This document shows positions 11,263 to 23,288 of a stretch of DNA of 64,000 nucleotides, one piece after another. Location of the stretch: contig NC_134398.1 of assembly GCF_050003625.1 (NCBI RefSeq), positions 27,063,211 to 27,127,210 of the forward strand, given 5' to 3'. Below the pieces are notes generated by a model that saw nothing but the letters and a program-made list of their open reading frames with translations, was not told where the DNA came from and did no database searches. Source of the DNA: Haematobia irritans. Its lineage: Eukaryota > Arthropoda > Insecta > Diptera > Muscidae. Within the stretch, counting starts at the first letter, position 1. Each line of letters starts with the position of its first letter. The position numbers were made by a program, and so were the translations under genes.

Positions 11263-11856
11263 GATATATATGTGTATAGCACACACATCTAAATCTGAAC
11301 CAATTTAAACCAAAATTGGAATGCATATCCAGAACGTTATTTCTACGCCCTGTACAATTTAAAGCAAATCAGGGAACAACTCTAGCTTCTGGGCCCATAT
11401 TAGTTCATATCTGGCGAAAGATATATATGGGTACTATATCTAAATCTTAACCGATTTCAATCAAAACCGGCACACTTTACGACACCATCAATTGCACTTC
11501 TTGTGCAAAATTTAAAGCAAATTAGGGTAAACCTCTGGCTTCTGGGCCCATATAAGTGCATATCGGGCGAAAGATTTATATGGTAGCTATATCTAAATAT
11601 GAACCGATTTCTTCCAAAATCAATGGGGTTCTATTTTGAACTAATACAGACACTGCAACCTAGACATTGATCACAAAAATGATTTCACAGACAGACAATC
11701 GGACGGACGGACATGGCTAGATCGACTCAGGAACCCACCCTGAACATTATTGTCAACGACACCCTGTATCTATCTCGTCTCCTTCTGGGTGTTGCAAATA
11801 TATGTACTAACTTATAATACCCTGTTCCACAGTGTGGGGCAGGGTATAAAAATTGC
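11263..11856 (+). mobile_element. C-type element, truncated, 3' portion only
   Basis: Contains two to three diverged copies of the unit with GAAAGATATATATGG and CTATATCTAAATCTGAACCGATTT, then the C/A-family distal block (ACAGACAGACAATCGGACGGACGG, a Drosophila-like AGATCGACTCAGG stretch), and ends ATACCCTGTTCCACAGTGTGGGGCAGGGTATAAAA, here the terminal hairpin. The 5' start is absent. Confidence 0.75.
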
Positions 11857-12563
11857 GAAATTTAATACTAAAATTGCACAACTGCATGGGGTTAAGGCGA
11901 ATTTCTAGGACAACATCAGGGCAGCAACCGCTAGCTACAGAACCGTTGGTCGAATTCCCTATACAAGGCTCATTTTCTTAGCAGAAGAAAATGGAATAGA
12001 AGACTCCAGATGAAGGAAATTTAATAAGTGAGTTGAGAAATTCAAAACCGAGCGTATGTTTACAGCAATTCAAGCAGCATTGCCTTTGTGGCACTTAAGT
12101 GATAAATTTGCCTATACCATATGCAATATTTTTATTTTTTGTGCCACCTTTTTTGTTAGATTGTGTCATTTTTTCTTTAATTCCTTTTATGCTGTAATAG
12201 TTTTTGCAGAGTTTAATCCTTTGACTACCGATGCCCACTTTTATTTTGCTGTTACTATTTTTTCTGACACTTTTTTACAATTTATTGCGAATGGCACCTT
12301 TTGTGCCACTTTTTAAAAATTTCACAATAGTAAGGCTGATCTCAAACAATCTCTGTGAAAGACATGTCGATCACCGGCAAAATGTCTAACCGAAATTCAT
12401 TAGAAGACTGATTATTTGGCCATTTAATCTGTAGACAATAAGTGCATCATGACATTCAGGGAACCCATACCTGTCATAATATGTGCAACTGAGATAAAAT
12501 ATAAACAAATTGCACAATTTTAGTAATTCTTACTGTGTTTTTAAACTTTTTTAAAACAAAAAA
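11857..12563. other. Unique non-coding spacer
   Basis: No repeat family and no convincing gene. An 86-codon frame at 12056-12316 is Phe-rich and hydrophobic but lacks support. The motif TTTTGTGCCAC recurs at about 12137 and 12298. Confidence 0.5.
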
Positions 12564-14244
12564 ACAAGTATATACAGCCGTAAGTTCGGCCTGGCCGAAT
12601 CTTATGTACCCTCCACCAAGGATTGCATAGAAACTTCTACTAAAGACTGTCATCCACAACCGAATTACTTGAGGTATCTTAAAACTTCCTAACACCGTCT
12701 TCTTAATTGTTAGTAAGTCAATACGTGGTATATATTAAACGAAAAAAGGCAGATTAAATACGTTTTTAATTCAGTTCGACAAAATGTTCTATAGAAATAA
12801 AATTTTGACAAAATTTTCTACAGAAATATAATTTTGACAAAGTTTTCTATAGAAATAAACTTTTGACAAAAATTTTTTATAGAAATAAAATTTTAACAAA
12901 ATCTTCTATAGAAATAAAACTTTGACAAACTTTTCTGTAAAAATAAAATTTTGGTAGATTATTTTTAGCTCGAGTGGCAACCATGATTATGAACCGATAT
13001 GGACAAAAAATTTCTTAAAAAATAAATTTTTAACATTGTCTATAGAAATTTTGACAAAATTTTCTATGCAAATTAAATTTTGCAAAATTTTCTATAGAAA
13101 TAAAATGTTGACAGAATTTTCTGTAAAAATAAAATTTTGGTATGGTTCTTAGCGGCCCTATACTAACACCACGTAACATACTAAGTTTCAACCGGATCGG
13201 ATGAATTGCGCTCCTTCAAGAGGCTCCGGAATAATTATAGACCGATATGGACAAATTCCTGCATGGTTGTTAGGGACCACCACGTACCAAATTTCAACCG
13301 AATCGGATGAATTTTGCTCATCCATGAGGCTCCGGAGGTCAAATCTGGGGACCGGTTTATATGGGGGCTATATATAATTATGGACCGATGTGAACCACTT
13401 CTTGCGTGGTTGTTAGAGACCATATACTAACACCATGTACCAAATTTCAGCCGGATCGGATGAAATTTGCTTCTCTTAGAGGCTCCACAAGCCAAATCGG
13501 GGGATCGGTTTATATGGGGGCTATATATAATTATGGACCGATGTGAACCACTTCTTGCGTGGTTGTTAGAGACCATATACTAACACCATGTACCAAATTT
13601 CAAGCGGATCGGATGAAATTTGCTTCTCTTATAGCAATCGCAAGCCAAATCGGGGATCGGTTTATATGGGGGCTATACGTAAAAGTGGACCGATATGGAC
13701 CAATTTTTGCATGGTTGTTAGAGACCATATACTAACACCATGTACCAAATTTCGGATGAAATTTGCTTCTCTTATAGCAATCGCAAACCAAATTTAGGGG
13801 TCCGTTTATATGGGGGCTATACGTAAAAGTGGACCGATATGGACCAATTTTTGCATGGTTGTTAGAGACCATATACTAACGCCATGTACAAAATTTCAGC
13901 CGGATCGGATGAAATTTGCTTCTCTTAGAGCAATCGCAAACCAAATTTGGGGGTCTGTTTATATGGGGGCTATACGTAAAAGTGGACCGATATGACCCAT
14001 TTGCAATACCGTCCGACCTACATCAATAACAACTACTTGTACCAAGTTTCAAGTCGATAGCTTGTTTCGTTCGGAAGTTAGCGTGATTTCAACAGACGGA
14101 CGGACGGACATGCTCAGATCGACTCAGAATTTCTCCACGACCCAGAATATATATACTTTATGGGGTCTTAGAGCAATATTTCGATGTGTTACAAACGGAA
14201 TGACAAAGTTAATATACCCCCATCCTATGGTGGAGGGTATAAAA
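12564..14244 (+). mobile_element. A-type non-autonomous element with ~153-bp tandem repeats (full-length ends)
   Basis: Starts ACAAGTATATACAGCCGTAAG with a GTTCGGCCTGGCCGAAT palindrome and TACCCTCCACCA. Ends TATACCCCCATCC, TATGGTGGAGGGTATAAAA; the TACCCTCCACCA and TGGTGGAGGGTA blocks are mutually inverted. The core holds about six tandem units (AACACCATGTACCAAATTTCA at about 13431, 13582, 13737 and 13879; spacing 142-155 bp), each with CGGTTTATATGGGGGCTATA. A distal ACGGACGGACGGACATGC block precedes the end. R-orientation 29-bp units sit inside at 12775-12963 and 13015-13135. No coding capacity. Confidence 0.75.
12775..13135 (-). repeat. 29-bp units (R) embedded in the A-type element
   Basis: Six or seven R units, then GGTAGATTATTTTTAGCTCG and TGGCAACC (12975-12982), the same end block seen at 20.5 and 58.2 kb; then a few more units to 13135. 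Either a nested insertion or an integral part of the A element. Confidence 0.8.
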
Positions 14245-15570
14245 AAACATGTTATAAAAATTTGAATTAAAAGAATTTCCTGTGTAGTTAAAATATACAA
14301 CATCTTGGGGAGGACATTTTTGCAAGTGCTTTTAAAGTTCTGCCATTAGAGCAACATCCAATGTTTTTTTGCTGGGAAGGAATAAGTATCAAATTATTGG
14401 ATGTAAATTAGACAATTATTATGACTCTCAATATTTAGATTTTACATTGGAATATTTCACACCAATTCTCTGAGTATATTTTGAGTTAAAATTTCTTTTT
14501 ATCTCAGCATTAGCTTTAAAACCAATCCACACTCCACAATGAATGAGAAAGAATTGTATGAATGAATAAATTTTGGGAAATTTCACTACTATAAAACAAC
14601 ATACTCATTTCTTCAACTACAGCCCAACTCTCTCTTTTATTCTTACGCTCAATGAAACTCGCATTGTCACCTCTCTATGGCTGGATGTGTTCTCATTCCC
14701 AGAAAAAGCTATTTGTTTGCTACTTTACTTATTTTCCATTTGCCACACAGCTGATTTTTGTGTGACACACACACACTCACAGACATCATTACCACTGCGA
14801 CTCCCAAAAGTATGCTTTGGAAAAGTGCACAAATTAAGCAACCAACTACAAAATATATGCCGCATACAATGGCACATGATTTGTAGAAATCTCCCATTTA
14901 TATTAACACACTCTCTTTCTCTCTCTCATTCTGCTTGCTTCTCACTCTCATTTTTTTGAGAGGAGGACGGGAAATAGACTCCCTACTGCTAGAAAACATT
15001 GTAATATTTGACACTACTAACACCGATACCCAGTTTTACCACATCCTTATTTGCTCCACTTTTATTTTTATACTCTTTTGTGTATGTGTGCGTGTGCATG
15101 GTGTGTATATAGTTCATGTGTGTGTGTGTTGTTTTTTTTTTGTGTTTTTGGTTTCGTTCACATACTTTCGTTAATATTTGCAGCCGTCAACAAAGTTGGA
15201 GTGCTTCTCTGTGTAAATTCGTAGTAAAGTCTACGAATAATTTTGCTGTTTGTGTGTAGCTGTGTGGGATTTGTTATTTTTTCTTGGGTATTATTTGGAT
15301 GTTGGTACGTGTGTGTATGAGGGGTTTTATTTTTGTGGAATAAAACATGTTGTTGAGCTTTAACTATTTTCACATTTCATTTAAGCTTGTATTCTTATCT
15401 CCGTCTTCAATAAATATTCTGGCATCATAACACCATTTACTCAGAATACTCTCTTGCTATGATGGCTGCCCCACACACAAACACACCGGGGGTGTCCTAT
15501 GAACACATCACAAAAAAACAACACCACGGTGGCATCGCTGGCAAATAAAAGTGAACATTAAAAGATTGAA
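14245..15570. other. Unique non-coding DNA with CA/TC-rich simple tracts
   Basis: None of the window's repeat families. It carries short (AC)n, (CT)n and (GT)n runs (14765-14785, 14913-14930, 15082-15130, 15310). Open frames up to 128 codons (14573-14959) follow simple-sequence composition and overlap frames on the other strand. Possibly intergenic or intronic. Confidence 0.5.
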
Positions 15571-15690
15571 CAAGTAAGGATGGTCTAAAGTCGGGCGGGG
15601 ACGACTATAATATACTCTGCATAACTTTGTAGCTCTACAATTTCAAAATCATCTTCGAAATTCTTCAAATTTGTTGGAAGTTATACAATA
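15571..15690 (+). mobile_element. C-type element, 5' end fragment
   Basis: Starts AACAAGTAAGGATGGTCTAAAG, then TCGGGCGGGGACGACTATAATATACTCTGCA, matching the 5' ends at 28.4, 53.7 and 60.7 kb; cut after about 120 bp by 29-bp repeats. Confidence 0.7.
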
Positions 15691-15892
15691 AAATGTTAAC
15701 TAAACTTTCTATAGAAATAAAATTTTGACAAAATTTTATATAGAAATAAAATTTTAATAAAAATTATTTATAGAAATAATTCTATGGAAATAAAATTTTG
15801 ACATAGAGTTTTTTTTATAAAAATCACATCGCAGCGAAAAGTTCTTCTAAAAGCACAACTTTAAAAGCACTTCCAAACATGTCCTTTCTTTA
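15691..15892 (-). repeat. Short R-orientation 29-bp run plus degenerate flank
   Basis: Four or five diverged units (15691-15815), followed by about 75 bp of unassigned sequence up to the foldback element. Confidence 0.7.
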
Positions 15893-16294
15893 GTTATTGT
15901 TGGTTTATTCTTCAATCATTTTATTGTTTTTGATTTCAGCTTAAAACCATGAATTGACTAAACTACAAGTGTAGCTTAACCAACAGAGGAAAAGATTGGT
16001 TGTCAAATTTATTTAGAAGGTTCAAGTGTGGTTCACTTTTGGGTTTGGGCCTGCATTTATTCTGATAATTGGTTGATAGTTTTGCTGCAAGTAGAGGATA
16101 CTAATGAGGAATGTAGTAATTCCGAAACAAGCGTCCATCCAACCATCTTGCAGTATATATAGGCTTTGCCCAAATAAATTTGACAAACATTATTTTCCTC
16201 TGTTGATTAAGCTACACTTGTAGTTTAGTCAATTCATGGTTTTAAGCTGAAATCAAAAAACAACAAAATGATTGAAGAATAAACCAACAATAAC
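15893..16294. mobile_element. Foldback element F1 (402 bp, long inverted ends)
   Basis: GTTATTGTTGGTTTATTC opens the element and its inverse closes it. Arms of about 110 bp contain GCTTAAAACCATGAATTGAC and CTACAAGTGTAGCTTAACC. The centre is a conserved core (TGCAAGATGGTTGGATGGAC on the minus strand) shared with the other foldback copies. No intact coding frame. Confidence 0.82.
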
Positions 16295-16324
16295 AAAACA
16301 AAACGAAACGAAAAATCGTTTATA

Positions 16325-16410
16325 TAAAGAAATTTTCCATTGAAATAACATTTTGACGAAATTTTCCATAGAAATAAAATTTTGACGAAATTTTTCATAG
16401 AAATAAAATT
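16325..16410 (-). repeat. Three R-orientation 29-bp units between two foldback elements
   Basis: AAATAACATTTTGACGAAATTTTCC-like units; a GACGAAA variant dominates. Confidence 0.85.
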
Positions 16411-17203
16411 TTGTTGTTGTTTTTTATTTCAGCTTAAAACCATACATTGACTAAACTACAAGAGTAGCTTAACCAACAGAGGAAAAGAATGTTTGTCAAA
16501 TTTATTTGGGCAAAGCCCTATAGACTGCAAGATGGTTGGATGGACGCACGTTTCGGAATTACCACATTCCTCATCAGCATCCTCTACTTGCAGCAAAACT
16601 ATCAACCAATTATCAGAATAAATTCAGGCAGTTTATTAAACCCAACACAAAGCTTGGTTAAGCTACTCTTGTAGTTTAGTCAATGTATGGTTTTAAGCTG
16701 AAATAAAAAACAACAACAATGCTTAAAGAACAAAACCAACAATAACAAAACAAAACAAATGGAAAAAGAAGAGGAGGCACGCTCAAAATAAACCCAGCCA
16801 TGTGAATTCAAATCGATGATTTGACAGTGGCATAGGAAAAGAGATATGTTTGTTTCGAGTTTATTTCGGCATAAGCCGGCTATCAATGTAAAACCTTTTT
16901 TCGGAGGGTTCAAGTGTGGTTTTTGTTGGGTTTAATAAACTGCCTGAATTTATTCTGATAATTGGTTGATAGTTTTGCTGCAAGTAGAGGATGCTGATGA
17001 GGAATGTGGTAATTCCGAAACGTGCGTCCATCCAACCATCTTGCAGTCTATAGGGCTTTGCCCAAATAAATTTGACAAACATTCTTTTCCTCTGTTGGTT
17101 AAGCTACTCTTGTAGTTTAGTCAATGTATGGTTTTAAGCTGAAATAAAAAACAACAACAATGCTTAAAGAACAAAACCAACAATAACAAAACAAAACAAA
17201 TGA
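16411..17203. mobile_element. Compound foldback element F2 (one left arm, two right arms)
   Basis: Left arm from about 16411 (TTGTTGTTGTTTTTTATTTC, then GCTTAAAACCATACATTGAC); a first right arm at 16645-16765 and a second at 17090-17203. Between them lies an inverted copy of the core, ending CGGCATAAGCCGGCTATC at about 16867. The core frame beginning MFVKFIWAKPYRLQDGW is open at 16489-16674 (+) and 16861-17082 (-); I think this reflects copy identity, not a gene. Confidence 0.78.
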
Positions 17204-19825
17204 AATAAAATTTTGACAAAATTTTCTATAGAAATAAAATTTTTACAAAATTTTCCATAGAAATAAAATTTTTACAAAATTTTCTATAAAAAAAAATTGT
17301 TTATAAAAATAAAATTTTGACAAAATTTTCTATAGCAAAAAAAAGTTACGAAATTTCCTATAGAAATAAAATTGTGACAACATTTTCTTAGAAAAAAATT
17401 TGGACAACATTTTCTTAGAAATAAAATTTTGACAAAATTTTCTATAGAAATAAATTTCTTACAAAATTTTCTATAAAAATAAAATTTTGAGAAAATTGTT
17501 TATAAAAAAAAATTTTGACAAAAAAAGCAAAATAAAAATTACAAAATTTTCTATAGAAATAAAATGTGACAACATTTTCTTAGAAATAAAATTTTGACAA
17601 AATTTTTGATAGAAATAAAATTTTCTATAGAAAAAATTTGACAAAATTTTTTATAAAAATAAAATTTTGAGAAAATTGCTATAAAAATAAAATTTTGACA
17701 AAATTTTCTATAGCAAAAAAAAAAAAATACAAAATTTTCTATAGAAATAAAATTGTGACAACATTTTCTTAGAAATAAAATTTTTGACAAAATTTTCTTA
17801 GAAATAAAATTTTGACAAAATTTTCTATAAAAATAAAATTTTGACAAAATTTTTGAACGAAATAAAATTTTCACAAATTTTTCTATAGAAAAAAATTTGA
17901 CAAAATTTTCGACAGACATAACATTTCGACAAAATATTCTATAGAAATAAAATTTTAATAAAATAACAAAAAACATATTGACAAATTTTCTATAGAAATA
18001 AAATATCCGCAAAATTTCCATAAAAATAAAATATTGACAAAATTTTCTATAGAAATAAAATTTCTACAAAATTTTCTATAGAAATAAAATTTTTACAAAA
18101 TTTTCTATAGAAATAAAATTTTTACAAAATTTTCTATAGAAATAAAATTTTTACAAAATTTTCTATAAAAATAAAATTTTGGGAAAATTGTTTATAAAAA
18201 TAAAATTTTGACAAAATTTTCTAGCAAAAAAATTACAAAATTTTCTATAGAAATAAAATTAGGACAACATTTTCTTAGAAATAAAATTTTGACAAATTTT
18301 CCTAGAAATAAATTTTTGAAAAATTTTGTTAGAAATAAAATTTTGACAAAATTTTCTACAGAAATAAAATTTTAACAAAATTTGTGATAAAAATAAAATT
18401 TTCACAAAATTTTGTATAGAAAAAATTTGAAAAAGTTTTCTATAGACATAAAATTTTGACAAAATATTCCTAGAAATAAAATTTTATTAAAATTTTCTAT
18501 AGCAATAACATATTGACAAATTTTCTATAGAAATAAAAGTTTCGCAAAATTTTCCATAAAAATAATATATTGGCAAAATTTTCTATAGCAAAAAAAAAAT
18601 ACAAAATTTTCTATAGAAATAAAATTATGACAACATTTTCTTAGAAATAAAATTTTTGACAAAATTTTCTATAAAAATAAAATTTTGACAAAATTTTTGA
18701 AAGAAATAAAATTTTCACAAATTTTTCTATAGAAAAAATTTGACAAAATTTTCGATAGACATAACATTTCGACAAAATATTCTATAGAAATAAAATTTTA
18801 ATAAAATAAAAAAATAACATATTGACAAATTTTCTATAGAAATAAAAGATCCGCAAAATTTTCCATAAAAATAAAATATTGACAAAATTTTCTAAAGAAA
18901 TAAAATTTTTACAAAATTTTCTATAGGAATAAAATTTTTACAAAATTTTCTATAGAAATAAAATTTTTACAAAATTTTCTATAAAAATAAAATTTTGGGA
19001 AAATTGTTTATAAAAATAAAATTTTGACAAAATTATCTAGCAAAAAAATTACAAAATTTTCTATAGAAATAAAATTAGGACAACATTTTCTTGGAAATAA
19101 AATTTTGACAAATTTTCTTAGAAATAAATTTTTGAAAAATTTTGTTAGAAATAAAATTTTGACAAAATTTTCTATAGAAATAAAATTTTGACAAAATTTG
19201 TGATAAAAATAAAATTTTCACAAAATTTTGTATAGAAAAAATTTGAAAAAGTTTTCTATAGACATAAAATTTTGACAAAATATTCCTGGAAATAAAATTT
19301 TATTAAAATTTTCTATAGTAATGACATATTGACAAATTTTCTATAGAAATAAAAGTTTCGCAAAATTTTCCATAAAAATAATATATTGACAAAATTTTCT
19401 ATAGAAATAACATTTTTACAAAATTTCCTATAGAAATAAAATTTTGAGAAAAATATTTATAGAAATAAAATTTTGACAAAATTTTCTATAGCAAAAACAA
19501 AAAATACAAAATGTTCTATAGAAATAAGGTTGTGACAAATTTTTTTTTAGAAATAAAATTTTGACAATTTTTTAATAGAAAAACAATTTTAGCAAAATTT
19601 TCTATAGAAATAAAATTTTGACAAAATTTTTGATAGAAATAAAATTTTTTATAGAAAAAATTTGACAAAATTTTCTATAGAAATAAAATTTTGACAAAAT
19701 ATTCTATAGAAATAAAATTTTAATAAAATTTTCTATACCAATAACATATTGACAAATTTTCTATAGAAATAATAAAAACTTTCGCAAAATTGTCCATAAA
19801 AATAAAATATTGACAAAATTTTATT
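17204..19825 (-). repeat. 29-bp array, R orientation, with ~816-bp higher-order repeat
   Basis: Dense R units. A block with GGACAACATTTTCTTAG, TTTTTGAAAAATTTTGTTAG and later AATATTCCTAG/AATATTCCTGG is present at 18259-18462 and again at 19075-19278, 816 bp apart and nearly identical. A 'CTATAGCAAAAAAAA...TACAAAATTTTC' junction variant recurs at about 17326, 17706, 18580 and 19480. Confidence 0.92.
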
Positions 19826-20345
19826 TCTATTTTGTCAAAATTTTTGTTTTTTTTATGGAAAAGCTTGTTAAAATTTTACTTCTATTGAAAATTTTGTAAA
19901 AATCTTATTTCTATAGAAAATTTTATAAATTTTTATTTCAAAACAAAAGTATGTCAATTTTTTTTTTCTGTAAAAAAATTTCTCAAAATTTTATTTCTAT
20001 GGAAAATTTTGACAAAATTGTATTTTTGTAGAAAAATTCTATGAAAATTTTTGTCAAAATTTTATTTCTATGGAAAATTTCGTTATAATTTTGTTTCTAT
20101 AGAAAATTGTGTCTATATTTTATTCTATGGGAAATTTTTCAAAATTTTATTTCTATGGGAAATGTTGTCAAAATTGTATGTCTATAGAAAATTTTGTCAA
20201 ATTTTTTCTATAGAAAATTTTGTGAAAATTTTATTTCTATAAAAAATTTTGTCAAAATTTTATTTCTATAGATAATTTTGCTAAAATTGTTTTTCTATTA
20301 AATATTTGTCAGAATTTTAATTCTATAGAAAAATTTTGTTAAAAT
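19826..20345 (+). repeat. Inverted ~0.5-kb segment of the 29-bp array (F orientation)
   Basis: Units flip from GAC to GTC at about 19820-19845 and back at 20335-20360, so a half-kilobase block is inverted relative to both flanks. Confidence 0.8.
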
Positions 20346-20548
20346 TTTCAATAGAAATAAATTTTTCTGTAGAAATAAAATTTTGACATAATTTTCTATA
20401 AAAATACAATTTTAAAATTTTCTATAGAAGTAAAATTTTGACGAAATTTTTAATAGAAATAAAATATTGATTTGTTTTTAATTTGGTAGATTTTTGGTAA
20501 ATTTTTCTTCCAACTTTGGTAGATTATTTTTGGTACGACTGACAACCG
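20346..20548 (-). repeat. R-orientation 29-bp units and TGGCAACC-type element end
   Basis: A few R units, then GGTAGATTTTTGGTAAATTT, GGTAGATTATTTTTGGTACG and TGACAACC (20540-20547): the right-end block also seen at 12.97, 58.20 and 58.53 kb. Confidence 0.75.
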
Positions 20549-21606
20549 TAAAATGATATCCCCTACCCGTCTTACAAATTCTTATATAAGATAGCGAATT
20601 AAAGCTAGTCGTTGTCCTATTTTGTCAAATATTTATACAAAAATATCTCCAGAAGTTTATCCCACATATTAAGGATAATTTCCACCTCCCAATAACGCTC
20701 ATCATTATTTTTCAACCATAGTTTCTTGGGGTTTTCTTAGTTTCCTAATATCAATATTTTTGACACCCACTGTACCTAAGCTCAGTGTAAAAATTCTACT
20801 GTAGTATCTCTCTATCCTCTGACATATTCACATTCATTTGCTTGTAGTATTTTTTTTTCTAGGGTAGAAATATAGTTTATCTTGCTTTTGAATTTGGGTC
20901 TGCTCTCTGTTCTCGATATTTTACTTCCTTCATTTCGTTACAGATTAGAGACCCTATGTGAGTGGATATATGACTGAGTGTGTGTGAGTGTCGGTATTTG
21001 AGTTTTTTGGCACTAATTTTTCATGTACCTATTTTTTTTTGTGGGGGGTCATCTCCTTGCCCTTGTTTGAGTTTGTGTCGGTACATCTGAAGTTGCTCAT
21101 TGTAATGAACGTGAAAGGTTTTCCGTTATCCCTAAGGCTATTATGGTTTTTGTTGGTGTTGTCGTTGTTCTTGTGATGGCTGTTATTTCTAGTTTAGTGG
21201 GCAATTGAAATGAACAAAAGAAGTAGAAGAAGAAGACTTAATAGAAGAAACTTGAAAACGTGGATCACCAGGGTCTAAGGCTGGAATAGAGTAAGAGCTT
21301 CAAAAAAAAAAACGAAATTGTAGCAACCAACAAAATTCAGCACAAATTCAGCTTATTACACTGGTGGCCTGCAACTTGTGCGCACACACACACATGCATA
21401 CATACACAGACATATATTGTGCTAGATATCACAAGACCTCCTAAAGGTATGCAACGGACGTATTCGATAAACATTACGAATTACCAACGACCGCCGAATT
21501 CATTGTTGGCAATATGTTTTCCTGTTTTTATTGCTACTGCTGCTAAGGGTTGCCATTTTGGTCTGATCGCACCAAAATTGGTCCAAAAAAAGTACTAATT
21601 TTTAAA
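20549..21606. other. Unique non-coding DNA with a CA microsatellite
   Basis: No repeat family until the A-type element starts at about 21607. Includes (AC)n around 21385-21400 and a GGTTGCCA at 21548-21555, followed by a TTGGTC-rich stretch that may be the end of a larger composite (see findings). The 62-codon frame at 20988 is not convincing. Confidence 0.45.
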
Positions 21607-22235
21607 TTTGGTCCGATGGTCGTCTGTCTGTCTGTTGTAATCACGCTACAGTCTTCAATAATGAATCAATCGTGCTGAAATTTTGCACAAACTCGTCTTT
21701 TGTATGCAGGCAGGTCAAGTGCGAAGATGGGCTATATCGGTCCAGGTTTTGATATAGTCCCCATATAAACTGACCTCCCGATTTTGGGTCTTGGGCTTAT
21801 AAAAACCTTAGTTTCTATCCAATTTGCCTGAAATTGGAAATCCAGAGGTATTTTATGAACACAAAGAGGTGTGCCAAAAATGGTGAGTATCGGTCCATGT
21901 TTTGGTATAGCCCCCATATAGACCGATCTCCCGATTTTACTTCTTGGGCTTCTAGAAACTTTATTTACTATCCAATTTGGCTGAAATTGGAAATCTAGAG
22001 GTATTTTCAGACCATAAAGAGGTGTGACAAAAATTGTGAGTATCGGTCCATGTTTTGGTATAGCCCCCATATAGACCGATCTCCCGATTTTACTTCTTGG
22101 ACATATAGAAACCGTTGCTTTAATCCAATTTGCCTGAAATTGGAAATCTAGAGGTAACTTAGGACTACAAAGGAATGTGCCGAAAATGATGAGTATCCAT
22201 GTTTTGGTATAGCCCCCATATAGACCGATCTCCCG

Positions 22236-22506
22236 ATAAGCCAGCAACTATTCCAGCTTTGGAAGACAACATTTCCGAAGAAATTCGGGCTATTCCGGCC
22301 GAAATGCTCGAAAAAGTTGCCCAAAATTGGACTTTCCGAATGAACCACATAAGACGCAGCCGCGGTCAACATTTAAATGAAATTATCTTCAAAAAGTAAA
22401 TGTCATGGACCAATCTAACGTTTCAAATAAAGAACCGATGAGATTTTGCAAATTTTATGCGTTTTTTTTAAAAAAAAAGTTATCAAGCTCTTAACAAATC
22501 ACCCTT
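22236..22506 (+). pseudogene. 3' fragment of the mariner-like transposon inserted in a tandem unit
   Basis: Encodes the last ~52 transposase residues (PATIPALEDNISEEIRAIP onward to IIFKK and stop at about 22399) plus the 3' untranslated part and the right terminus AATCACCCTT followed by TA (22507-22508). It starts abruptly at CCCGAT/AAGCC, with the left terminus and most of the gene missing. The A-type unit resumes with TTTACTTCTTGGG, so the host unit was split at a TA. Differs from the other copy by MNHI for MDHL. Confidence 0.88.
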
Positions 22507-23288
22507 TACTTCTTGGGCTTATAAAAATCGTAGTATTTTTTTTCAATTTGCCTCAAACTGAATACCTAGGGGTATTTAAGGACCATAAAAAGGTGTGCCG
22601 GAAATGATGAATATAGGTCCATAGGTATAGCCCCCCCATATAGACCGATCTCTAGATTTTACTACTTGGGCTTATAGTAACCGCAGCTTTTATCCAATTT
22701 GCCTGAAATTGGAAATCTAGAGGTATTATATGACTATAAAGAGGCGCGCCGAAAATGGAGAGTATCGGTCAATATTTTAGTATAGCCCGATCGCCCGATT
22801 TTACTTTTTGGGCTTATGGAATCCGCAGTTTTTATCTGATTTGCCTGATTGTAAATTGTAAATATACTGAAATTTTAGAATTAAAAAAACGTGTATCGGA
22901 TTTAGTTTTTATCGGTCCATTTGGTAAGGCCTCACTATAGGCCGATTTCACTTCTTGAGGGTACAGAAGGCGCACTGATCATGAAAATTGCTTGAAACTG
23001 AATGTAAAATTTCCAGATTTTACTTCTCGTATTCATTTAAATAATGGGGATGAATCTACAGATTTTAGATTTCAAATCAAGGCGCAATTTCATCATTATC
23101 TTGCACACTTACAAGAAATGTTTATGATTTCTCTAAAACTCAAACAAAAGTGGTTCTTATAAATCCAGAATCTTGTATAGTCTTTATAGGTAAAATCTTT
23201 AAATTTATCTTCGGGAAGTGTACTGGTTGAACTGCTCTGCTTGGGTGATATCTGTCATCAAACCCCCCTGAATTTTAAAAGGAAATTA

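Noticed and set aside
12056..12316. 86-codon Phe-rich hydrophobic frame as a membrane protein
   Set aside because: T-rich DNA encodes Phe/Leu/Ile automatically; no start context or neighbours support it.
14573..14959. 128-codon frame as a small protein gene
   Set aside because: Composition follows CA/CT-rich simple tracts, an overlapping frame exists on the other strand, and there are no motifs or a signal peptide with context.
16489..16674. Foldback core frame MFVKFIWAKPYRLQDGW as a conserved gene
   Set aside because: It is broken in the 48-kb copy and its conservation is shared by untranslated parts of the core; kept only as an observation.
17551..18021. Open frames of 60-156 codons with the repeated pattern KFYFYRKFCQNFISIENFVKILFL in many arrays
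   Set aside because: The 29-bp unit translates to this pattern in all three frames of one strand because 29 is not a multiple of three, so every 87 bp repeats a 29-residue motif. They mark array orientation, not genes.
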